Shown here piece by piece: positions 1 to 10,313 of a stretch of DNA of 64,000 nucleotides (position 1 is the first letter of the stretch; each line of letters begins with the position of its first letter). The notes beneath the pieces are model-generated. The model was not told where the DNA came from. It made no database searches and worked only from the letters and a program-made list of their open reading frames with translations. Origin of the DNA: Diospyros lotus (taxonomy: Eukaryota > Streptophyta > Magnoliopsida > Ericales > Ebenaceae). The translations under genes and the position numbers were made by a program. The stretch is from assembly GCF_014633365.1 (NCBI RefSeq), contig NC_068349.1, positions 25,434,753-25,498,752 of the forward strand, written 5' to 3'.

Positions 1-1084
1 ATGCCCCTCAATCCTATGTAAAAATATTTAAGGTTAGATTTACCGAAATACATGTTTTCTGCAGAAACCTAGGCTGTTTACTGTGAAATTATACCGTTGA
101 AGAGATAAACTAACAGGGTGAGACTCCTATACTCCAAATCCTATTTTTTTATTCTCTTATGAGAGACTCCTATTGCATGAGACGTGTTTTGTGAAGTTCT
201 TACACATAAATGCTTGTTATTCTCTTACGTGAAATCATGATGCATATATGAAATGTATTTTTCTAAAAATTATATGCTATTGGCTTTTTAACTATTGCAT
301 TTATAAAATTCGTGTGTCCATACTGTTGTACCTATCTGTTGTTGGCCGAGGGCAAAAGTTGAATATCCCCCGAGAGGCGCTATGCGTGCACCATCGAGAA
401 AGCTCTCGTGGGGAAGACCGTGACTCTAAGGAATAACTGATGAGTGCTATGAGGTCGGGTCGAAGTGACATGGTTAGGGACCTCCTGAGGCACTATGCGT
501 GCGCCATTGAGAAAGCTCTCGTTGGAGGAGGCTAACGTGTTCACGAGGCACTTCCGAGTAGTTTTCCTTGTCTTCTCATACATTTTATACCTGATCATGC
601 ATCGATATAAACTGTTTTTTGGAGTTTCTCACTAGAAGATTCATCTTCTAATTGGACTATGTCCCTGGAATATTCAAACGTTCCAGATTCGACGAGCGGC
701 TTTAAGGGAAAGGAGGTAGCTGAAGAATAAGTTTAATTTACTGCTGTTGTATGCTTATGTGCGAACCTATGTAAATTTGGATATGTTTAAGATGTTCAGT
801 TATCATTTGCGAGAGATGATGTAATACATTTTGTAGACGTTTTGAACAATTTTATGATAAATAAAGCGTTATGGTTGTGAACCATATCAGATTCGATCTA
901 GCTTCCGCATTTGAAATTTGAACACTTGTCTTAGCTATTTAATATTGGGTTTGTTAAGCTGAGAAGGTGAAAATTAGGGTTTTTTGGGAATTTGTGTGAT
1001 GTATGGCAGCGATTGTGGTATAAAAAAATTTTATATTCCCGAAATCCTAAGTTATAACACGCTCAAGAAAATTGGGGTGTTACA
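1..1084 (+). repeat. LTR family A, 3' part of a forward copy
   Basis: It ends ...AATTGGGGTGTTACA at 1084. The sequence is the reverse complement of the solo LTR at 1099-16454, block for block (for example 1-235 against 15160-15410, and 960-1084 against 1099-1220). Its 5' end lies before the window. It has no gene; short frames within it are noise. Confidence 0.85.
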
Positions 1085-2025
1085 CCTGCAGACTAAGCTA
1101 TAACACCCCAATTTTCTTGAGCGTGTTATAACTTAGGATTTCGAGAATATAAAAACTTTTCATATCACAATAGCTGTCATACATCACACAATATCCCAAA
1201 AACCCTAATTTTCACCTTCTCAGCTTAACAAACCCAATAATCAAATAGCTAAGACAGGCGTTAAAATCTTGAATGCGGAAGCTAGATCGAACCTGATATG
1301 GTTCACAACCATAATACTTTATTTATCATAAAATTGTTCAAGACGTCTACAAAATATATTACATGGACATCATCAAGTGATAACTGAACATCTTAAACAT
1401 ATCCAAAATTACATAGGTTCGCACATAAACAAAAATATGATAATCATGCTACAGACAGTAATTTAAGCTAATTCTTCAGCTACCTCCTTTCCCTTAGAGC
1501 TGCTCGTCGAACCTGGAATGTTTGAATATTTCAGGGACATAGTCCAATTAGAAAATGAATCTTCTAGTGAGAAAGTCCAAAAATAGTTTATATTGATGCA
1601 TGATAAGGTATAAAATGTATGAGAAGACAACAAGAACTACTCCGAAGTGTCTCGTGAACACGTTAGCCTCCTCCAACGAGAGCTTTCTCAATGGCGCACT
1701 CATAGCGCCTCTCGAGAAGTCCCTAACCATGTCACTTCGGCCCGACCTTATAGAACTCATGCAAGCACCACATCCGTTGTCCCTTAGGCTCACGGTCTTC
1801 CCCACGAGAGCTTTCTCGATGGCGCACGCATAGCGCCTCTCGAGGGATATTCGACTTTTCCCCTCGGTCAACAACAAATAGGTACAACAGTATGGCCACA
1901 CAAATTTTATAAATACAACAATTAAAAAGCCAAAAGCATATATTTTCCAGAAAATACATTTCATATTGTGGTGCCATGAAAAAGATAGGATAAAAATAAA
2001 AACAATTTGGAGGATGGCTGCAAGG

Positions 2026-2390
2026 CTTGCGGCCACTTAATGGTAGGCCGCAAAGCTGATGCCTTGCGGCCCCACAAATGATGGCCGCAAGGCTCAGCCT
2101 TGCGGACGCTGATTGGCTGGCCGCAAGGTTGATGCCTTAAGGCCCCACAAAGGCAGGCCGCAAGGCTGATGCCTTGCAGCCGCTTAATGGCAGGCCACAA
2201 GGCTCAGCCTTGTGGCCCCATAAAAGCTGGCCGCAAGGCTGGAAGCCTTGCGGCCGCTCATTGGTTGGCCATAAGGCTCAGCCTTGCGGCCGTTTAATGG
2301 CTGGCCGCAAGGCTGCCAGCCTTGCAGCCATTTGTTGGCTGGCCACGAGGGCCAGCCTCGTGGCACCCTGCCGCAAGTGGCCTCGTGGCA
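2026..2390. repeat. GC-rich, partly palindromic short tandem repeats in LTR family B
   Basis: Repeated GGCCGCAAGGCTGATGCCTTGCGGCC-like units of about 60 bp, each able to pair with itself (GGCCGCAAGG / CCTTGCGGCC). G+C is much higher than in the flanks. The several open frames through it are a by-product of the repeats. Confidence 0.85.
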
Positions 2391-2689
2391 GGTTGGTGGT
2401 GATCCCCCTTCTTCGTTGAAGTTGTCCCCATCTATCAAACGCCACGTGTCAACACCATCTACTCTTAAGAATCGTGCCCTATAAATACCCAGCTACAGGA
2501 CATTAAGGGGGACTCCCAACTTTGGTAAAATCTGGACACTTTGAATACACTTTTACTATTTTCGTGAAGTCATTGGGATCCGGGACTGACTTTGGCATCG
2601 AAGGGTCTTCGCGGGGAAGATTCCCGCGAGCCTTCTAACCCATTTTCTCAGCATTAATAAGGCCGAATCCTTGCGGCGAACCTAGTGGC

Positions 2690-3010
2690 GAGGGAAAAGT
2701 CTTGCGGCGAACCTAGCGGCGAAGGCAACATCTTGAGGCGAGAGCTAGTGGCAAGACCTTGTGGTGAGTGCTAGTGGCAAGACCTTGTGGCGAGAGCTAG
2801 TGGCAAGACCTTGTGGCGAGAGCTGTTAGTGAAAGCTAGTGGCAAGATCTAATGGCGAAAGCTAGTAGCAAGACCTAGTGGCGAGAGCTAGTGGCAAGAG
2901 CTAGTGGCAAGACCTTGTGGCGAGAGCTAGCGGCGAAAGCTAGTGGCAAGACCTCGTGGCGAAAGCTAGTGGCAAGACCTTATGGCGAGAACTAGCGGTC
3001 GATCCTTGCG
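2690..3010. repeat. About 30-bp tandem repeats in LTR family B
   Basis: Units like GGCGAGAGCTAGTGGCAAG with ACCTTGTG linkers, about ten imperfect copies. The matching array at 54955-55160 in the other LTR B copy has fewer, diverged units. Confidence 0.85.
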
Positions 3011-3151
3011 GCGAGCATCCTGACGGCAATCTCCCTTAAAGCAACATCTCTTACGGCAACCTAACTTCACCCGACATTGAGCTCGAGTGGACCCCTGTAA
3101 CATCCCGCTCGAGCGATAGGAAGAATCGGAACAACTTACCCTGATGGGCCT

Positions 3152-3221
3152 ACACGAACTTCCCAGGGGGGTCACCCATCCCTGGATTACCCCAGGTTAA
3201 ACACGCTTAACTTGGGAGTTC
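3152..3221 (-). ncRNA. 5S rRNA-like domain in Cassandra LTR (first copy)
   Basis: Minus strand: CCAAGTTAAGCGTGTTTAAC, then GGATGGGTGACCCCCCTGGG and AAGTTCGTGT match the second half of plant 5S rRNA, with both internal RNA polymerase III promoter boxes recognisable. It is a mobile derivative, not a genomic 5S array unit. Confidence 0.85.
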
Positions 3222-3587
3222 TTTGCCAACATTCAGCCCAAAAGGTATCCAGCTGGTGTTGTTTCCTTTCTTACACTATCCTCGATATATTCTAACTTCT
3301 CTGGGCTCTCGGGGTATTACATTCTCCCCCCCTTAAGCACATAACGTCCTCGTCATGCGACCTTACAACCGGTCCCAGATCTCCCCCCGTGCATGGCCGA
3401 TGTGGGATTCGCTTAAGGTGCCTACACGCACCCCCCATAGGGGCCTCACACCCCCCTCGGGACTCAGCCTCCTCGCTGATGTTTGCCCCACCACCGCGCT
3501 CAGAGGCTCGGGGGTCGGCTTTGATACCACCTGTAACATCCCGCTCGAGCGATAGGAAGAACCGGAACAACTTACCCTGATGGGCCT

Positions 3588-3657
3588 ACACGAACTTCTC
3601 AAGGGGGTCACCCATCCCTGGATTACCCCAGGTTAAGCACGCTTAACTTGGGAGTTC
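3588..3657 (-). ncRNA. 5S rRNA-like domain in Cassandra LTR (second copy)
   Basis: As in the other LTR, with AAGTTAAGCGTGCTTAAC (closer to 5S rRNA at this box) but TTGAGAAGT in place of CTGGGAAGT. Confidence 0.85.
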
Positions 3658-3757
3658 TTTGCCAACATTCAGCCCAAAAGATATCCAGCTGGTGTTGTTT
3701 CCTTTCTTACACTATCCTCGATATATTCTAACTTCTCTAGGCTCTCGAGGTATTACA

Positions 3758-4421
3758 CATAAACATCGTTATATTCATATTTACATGCATTGCACCCTTA
3801 CTGAGTCTTTATGACTCATGAGGTTTTACCTCATGTGTAGATGATGCAAGTCCGGATGCAAGCAAGGATGGTGTCGGGAGGCTGTTGTGGCAACTAGCTG
3901 AGTTGCCCGAGTTATGTATTTTTAATATTACTTGTATGTAGCCAGGGGGCGTGGTGTATGTATACCCTTGTGAGTAAATGTCTGTGTTATTGAGCTTAAA
4001 TGTATTTAATTGTGTAATCATCTTAATGTGATAGATGATTGTGAGATTGCTTGTTGAATGTGGCATAGTCGGTAAAGCCAAGTTTCTGACCGAGTCAAGA
4101 TCAGCAAGGTATATTCTCATAAATCCCCAATACTCAGCGAAGTGTTTGTATGCTAGCCTTGTGCCTGGGTCACCTCTAGCTTGCTATGGGGTGAGTTGAA
4201 GAGAGGTGAAGCTCACTCGGGTTTCGGGTCTTGGTCCGCTGGATTTTTCTTATTTGAGTTGGGACCGATTCCTGAGTGGAGCGAAGGGAAGGACGAAGCC
4301 TAGTTCCCACCTAGGGCGTTTCCTGTTGAAACATAGTCCAACCCTTCAGTTGTGGTTGTCGGGTGAGTAATCCAGTCGATTATTTACCGGTGACGCCCGT
4401 AAGTGAGAGTGGGTCGTTACA
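3758..4421 (+). repeat. Distal part of the Gypsy family C 5' LTR
   Basis: 664 bp, matching the last 664 bp of the complete LTR (12372-13035) with a few percent difference. It begins with the target pentamer cataa and ends GGGTCGTTACA directly before the PBS. Confidence 0.9.
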
Positions 4422-7400
4422 GTTGGTATCAGAGCATGGCTAGCTATATGAGTGGGGAAGGCTAGCGTGCTTAAGTGTTAAGTGTGGTCGGTTAAGTGAT
4501 TGATGTGAGCGATTGCCAGAGTAATGAGTTGATGATGTCTGGTATGAATTTGGATGTAAGTCGAAATGTCTTAATTGCTGAGTTGGGGTCGAGAACAATT
4601 GATTTGAAATTTTGAGATTTCAATGTAAGGTTGGTCCGATAACCTTGAAAGTTGGACATGTGGACCGAAGACCCTAAGGGATTGGCTCAAGTCATTGAGG
4701 CCTGCAATGGTATGTTTGGATATCCCTGTTCTAGGGATGAGAAAATACCCTGGATTGAGATGATATACTTGTGAGAGGTATACGGGTTGAGCAAAGAAGA
4801 ACCAAAAACCCAAGTGTGGGTGTCGGTGTCAGGAAACCTTGAATATTGGAATTCGGGTGTATGGTGTAGTGTTTTAAGGATGGGAATTCCTTGAGATCGA
4901 AGTGTTGAGGCTCGTGTGGGGACACAAAGTCGAAGCATGACTAATCCGAGAGGGGATTAGCGGAGCGTCCCTATGCCAGGGATACGCCGAGCATGTTCGA
5001 GGGAATAGAGTTAAACCTTGGAAGTGGTGCTGTAAGGCCTGTGCGCTTGAGATAGAGTGAGCTATAGTGAGAGTTAGCTCGAGGCTCAAGGAAAGGGTTT
5101 GACATCAGGCGATGTGATCGTATTGTTATGATGATCCTGGCGGGGATGTGCCTAAGGCATGAGTGGACCCTAATTGATTTCATGATGAGACGAGGTCTAT
5201 CCTTGGGAATGATAGGCGTGTGGCAAGTGGACCCTAGCTGGTGTTTGCATGTGATGGAAGTCCTAAGTGAGTCGAGCTGGAATCCAGGGGAATCCAGATC
5301 TGGGATTAAGGAGTTGGGCATGCGTTGATATGCGTGTGAGAGCCTTTGGGTTAGAAGTCCTAGTTGTGTGGGGCCAAGTGACCGTTCATGTGATTGATGG
5401 ATGAGGGGCCAATCAAAACTCTCATTATGATGCTTGGGGTCTGGTGGGACACCTAAGGTTTGGAGATGAGAGGTGAATAGACCCTCATTATGATGCCTGG
5501 GGTCGTGATGACGCCTAAGGACTCGAAACCCTTGATGGGAGACGCGGAGGTCACCCAATGAAGGGTATGAACGGGTGTGTGTGGTCCGAGGGTGATGATT
5601 GTGTGGCAACAGGACATCCATAGGCTATGCGCGCAATGGAAATGCCAACTTTGGATGCCAAGTGGACAAGGGCATGGTGAGCAAAGTGGAGGCCCCGAAT
5701 TGTAAATTCCAAGTTATGGAAGGCCAGGCCGAGCGTCGTGACTAAATGCACTGTGGGTGTGCAAGGAGAGACGAGAGGTCTCGATTTACTTGGAAAGTAA
5801 TGGTAGGTGCTCTATGGTTATGGGTGCCGGAGCTTGAGGTATGATCTCGTGGGGTAAGATCATGAGGCCTCAAGAGGAAAAATGGTTTGAGAGTCTCGTA
5901 AGCGGTAAGATATGTAGGGTCTGAAGAAGCGAGGCTCATGGTATGAGCTTGAGGTTATCAAGGCAAGGATAACCAAGTAAGATGGTTTTGGTCGAGGGTG
6001 GTGGAACCATCGTAGCTCGAGAGGCTTTAAGTTTCTTCAATGCTACGGGTGCAAGGCTCACAGTGACGGATTTGATGCTATGGACCGTGTGGCAGAGAAC
6101 TAATGAGTTGGCTCGTGTTGAGGGCAAGTGGCCCATGGGCCTGAGCAATTTAGTGAACTGCCAGTGACGGTCAGATCCCGAAGAGCTGGAGCAGCACCTT
6201 AGGAAATTTGATCAGGTGAGACCGAGAATCTCTTGCAAGGGATAGGACATCTAGGGTAGTCCTAAGGAAGAATCGTGGAACGCGGTAATGATCCAATAGA
6301 TTTTACCGAGTAGGAAGCCTGGTAAGGATAGTGGCTACGTGCGTGGCGAGGTAGTAATGCCGGGTTTGATATCAGAGGTGTGACTGGAAGGCTGAAAGTC
6401 ACATTACGGGGTGCAAAACAGATCAGAGTGGAACCTGAGCCATGCTGTTGGAAACTGTTTTTGGGCCAGTGTAAGGGAGCAACACGGTAATAATGATTGG
6501 GTGTTGACTCTCCGAAGCACAAGGCAACACGATGGGGAACCAGTGTTGGGCCAGTGTATGGGAGTGACATAGTAATGATGACCAGGTGTTGGCTCGCCTA
6601 AAGCACAGGGCAACACAGTGATTATGCAGGTGGTCAGTGGCTAAAGATTTGTGAGATGCACGGTAAGGGTGACGAAAGCTGTAGTCAGTTCCGCAAATTA
6701 GCTGCGAGTAATAAGTAGTGTTGTGGTGGTTTAGCGTCTCGAGATGTTTGAGAAGGAAACCCGAGAAAAAGAAACGGGTCTAGCGTGGGAATAACGCTAC
6801 AGTTGATGCCTACGGTTGACGGGTCTAATGCTAAGGACCACTGAATATAGACGGTTAGTTCACATGAGGGACTGTAGCCCTCTATGTGGAGTAACCTGTC
6901 TGCGGTGGAGACGGTTAGACACCGAAGACTTGGGGTATGTTGTAGGTTATGTTTGGGCCAAACCTAAAATTTTCGTGAGGGTTGAAGAATCCTGGTAGTG
7001 TCTTTTGTTGTTATGGTAACAGAAGGTTTGTGAATCGATTGGGTGATATCTTGTGATATGATAACAAGATGTGCGGCGATGCTCCTTGCTGAAGGATGCT
7101 AACACAGTTGTGGTTGAATTTAACCGAAATGATTATGGTAAATTGAGAGGATGGACCTTGTGTGACCTTGCCGTGATGCAAGAAGATGGGTCGATTGGTG
7201 GAGTCGGTAAATGGCTCTAGAATGTTACGTAAGTGTCGTGGAGGGCGAGACTTACAAGTTAGAAGCCAACCATGAGATGGTATTATTGAAGCGTGCAAAA
7301 GTTTCAGGTATGAGGATCTCTAATCATGTGATGTGAGTTGTGGTAGGCTGAACGTGTGGTTAAGGTATGGCTTAGAAATCCGTGAAGGCTCGCAAGTGCA

Positions 7401-10313
7401 CAATCTAGTGTTAATCCTGATGTGTCGATGCGAAAATGAGGAAGTATCCTCATGTAGCACTGGATGGATTTTCGGTTGATGACACAAAATTAGTTGCCAG
7501 GTGGTAGCACCTGATGGCAATGGTGGGAGCGTGAGGCTCAAAGACTGTGACGTAAAGCCTTGTTGATTGACCGTGTATATAAAGGTTCAGCGGGTCCTGG
7601 TGGTTAGACCAGGCAAATTGTGAGAAAGAGATCTAAGGTGATAAAAGATGGTTGGTAAAGGCAAAGTTGTGCCGCTAGAAGGAGTGATACTCCGTAGCGA
7701 GAGTTATAGATGGTAGTGTTGAAATGTGGCCTACGTAGAACTTGAGATGTTCTCCCAAGAAAAGTTGGGCATGGGGCCACAACACTAGATGGACCTTCTA
7801 AGGTACTATAACTCTAACATGAGGGATCACTCGGGAAAAGCCAGAGTAATAGTGAGTGCCTGAGTAGGAAGAGGAGTCCTACGGCATCAAGTGGAAGTGT
7901 GTGTTCCACAGGATTGGTTGAGGTGATTTCCAATGGGTGGAGTTTATATCGAAGCAGTAGTCGTTGATTGCAAGAGTAGTGCTAGGAGGAAGGTTGTGTT
8001 GGTTGCAAGCCGGGCGACCCGGCTAGAGTTAATCGAGTTAGCCAAATGAAAGTTGAAAACAAAAATTAAGATGTCGCCAGTGGGTGACGAGAGCTCGAAA
8101 GAAAAGCTTGTGAGACGAGATTAGTTCCCAGGAATCGTGTAGAGGTGATGAAATCACCTGGAAGCTGTGAGTAATACAACTAGATGGATGCCTTGGAGTT
8201 TGGGCAATTAATGAGATTTAACCTCGTGGCTAAAGGTTAACGATTGTGAAAGGAAATCAGCTAGTGGAGCCGATTGGCGACTAGCTGAGGGTAGCCGGTG
8301 GCGACCGAAGGCGTCGATCGGTGATACCGGCAGCGACGAGTAGCGGCTTGCCATGGTCGTGTGGCATCGTGAAAGTAGTCAGTCGGTGGTGTAGGTGGCT
8401 TGGAGTCGTGATTGTGGCTCGATGTGGCGCCAAGCGATGGCAGGAGTTTGTCCTAACCGATGGTGGTGGCATTTAAGATAATGTGGTCGCTCACTGGGTG
8501 ATGTGAGCCAGTTAAAGCAAAAGGTACAAGAAGAATCCGGGAGAAACTAAAGTCTCTCAGGGAATTAGCTAGCTGCTATCAGCATAGCAAAGTGACATGG
8601 GAAGGCGGCCTAAGAGTGGGGTCGTGCTGGTTGCAATGACCAGTGAAATTCATGGAGCAAGGAGTCTTTTCAGATGGCATGGTGGTGTCATCATCGCTGT
8701 TAGGGAAAAGATGTCAGGAAGATCAAAGGTAGCCATTTTGCATGGTAAGACCTTGAAGCCAAGTGTGAATGGCCATGAAGGCTGGCGCCTGTGAAATCTC
8801 AGATGCAACGACTGTGGAGGAAAAATTCGTTACTATTCTAGTGTTGTCCTTGTCGAGGAGGACAAAGGGAACCATTATGCATGGTTTAAATCAGGTGTTT
8901 ATCGCAAATTGAGAATGAACCTGATTTAGGATTGCTAAAAGTTCGTGCCTCAAGAGTAAGAGGCCTTGTCAAGGCTCTTGTGAGATTTGAAAAGTCCCAA
9001 TGAAATTGAAGATGGGCGAGTAAATTTGGCTAGAAGATCGCTACAAGAGTAGGGGTGTAACCATGTTAGCTTGTTGTGGTGCGGACTAAAGGCACGAGTC
9101 ATCCTACATGTGCGATGTAATAAGTGATTGTGAAAATGATAATAAGTCAATCACTTGTGCCACGCACTGTGGGTGATGACGAGGGCCAATTAATGGTTCC
9201 GCGATCTTAAGCGAAATGGTAGGATCCTTGACTCACGGTAGGGTTAAAAGCCAAGGTAAAGCCTAGCATGGGGCAAGATTGTGAAATCTAAAATGGGGTG
9301 AAAAATTGAAGAGGAGTTGCTCAGTGAGGAGTTCTCTGGTATGGGTATGAGACCCCTACTAGCATGCAATATCGGCCAGAAAGTAAGGCCAGAGGAGCCT
9401 ATGTGCTTGTGCAAGAAACTCCTGGTTGGGAGAAGGTTGGGGCCCGAGCATAATTAAGCTCGAGGTGAGATTATAATGGTGCATGCATCGCCAAGCTCGA
9501 GGTGGACTCGAGTAGTGCACGTGTGATCGAAATGTGAAATTTCCTAGCATGGTATTGGGTATGTCGATTATGCGTAATCGTATCGATAGATGAGGGTCGG
9601 CTGGTCAAAGTAGAAGACCATGTATGAAATGGTCGAAGTCGGCAGGGTGGGCCAAATGGTTACTTCCCAAGTAGTGCTAGCATAGTAAGTTGATCGATAA
9701 CGAGAAGTTGCCATGAGGATCGACTCAAGCTATGCATGCATGTGATTAATGGCGATATGCCATGGTGGAATGGGTGTCCGAGCGTCTAGTGGGCACTAGA
9801 AGAGACATTGCGGCTAATGATCAGTGCTAAGACGTTGCTGGTTGGATCAACATAAAAGTCGTGGCCATGTGTGATTGGCAGTGGGAAACGTTGCCGTGTG
9901 TGACCGGCGTAAAATCGTGGTAGACTGATCAGTAATGCAATGTTAGTGAGAGTTGTTTCGGTTGATGTCGAAAAGGGGAGATGGGAAATAAACCTACAAA
10001 GCGATGCTTCGAGGTAGAGAAAAATTCATCTGGAGATGAATGTCGTTGCAGTAAGCATGACCAGCGACCAGTGGTGTGGTTTGGCGAGAGGTCAAAATGG
10101 TGTTTGGTTGATAAATGTCCTCGAGAGGCGGAGGATCAAATGCTTAAGTGAAGCCTTGAGGTGGGAATAACCTGAGGTAAAGGCTGAGAAGTGGTTTGGC
10201 TACGAAATTCTCGAGCATGGGAATTCGGAGAGTAGCCTGAGAATGTGATCATCTTGGGCAGGAAAGTATGGTAAAGTGAATTTCGAGGACGAAATTCTTT
10301 AAGGAGGGTGGAA
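4422..10313 (+). mobile_element. Gypsy family C interior without recognisable coding domains (LARD-like)
   Basis: PBS TGGTATCAGAGCATGG at 4424-4439 (initiator tRNA-Met) marks the left end. The right end, ATTTCGAGGACGAAATTCTT followed by AAGGAGGGTGG, is the pol tail and PPT typical of plant chromovirus Gypsy elements. I searched the short frames between for zinc knuckle, protease, RT, RNase H and integrase blocks and found none. All frames are under about 220 codons and look random. It is either a large retrotransposon derivative or a very decayed element. Movement would have needed proteins from a related element. Confidence 0.75.

Larger units (their letters stand above)
3096..3757 (-). mobile_element. 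Cassandra TRIM retrotransposon with 5S-derived LTRs
   Basis: Two 226-bp direct repeats (3096-3321 and 3532-3757) flank a 210-bp interior. On the minus strand: LTR start TGTAATACC, LTR end GGGATGTTACA, PBS TGGTATCAAAGC directly after the 5' LTR (initiator tRNA-Met type with one change), and purine tract CTTAAGGGGGGGGAGAA before the 3' LTR. Each LTR includes a stretch matching plant 5S rRNA: AAGTTAAGCGTG (A-box) and GGATGGGTGACC...GGGAAGT. These are the hallmarks of Cassandra, a non-coding element that depends on proteins of other retrotransposons. The two LTRs differ at about eight sites, mostly transitions. Confidence 0.93.

Noticed and set aside
3152..3657. A genomic 5S rRNA gene cluster
   Set aside because: Only the second half of 5S rRNA is clear, and it sits in two 226-bp LTRs with PBS and PPT, so this is Cassandra and not a 5S array.
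4971..5621. 216-codon minus-strand frame in the Gypsy interior
   Set aside because: His/Pro/Ser-rich with no Gypsy or host domain, and on the strand opposite to transcription of the element.
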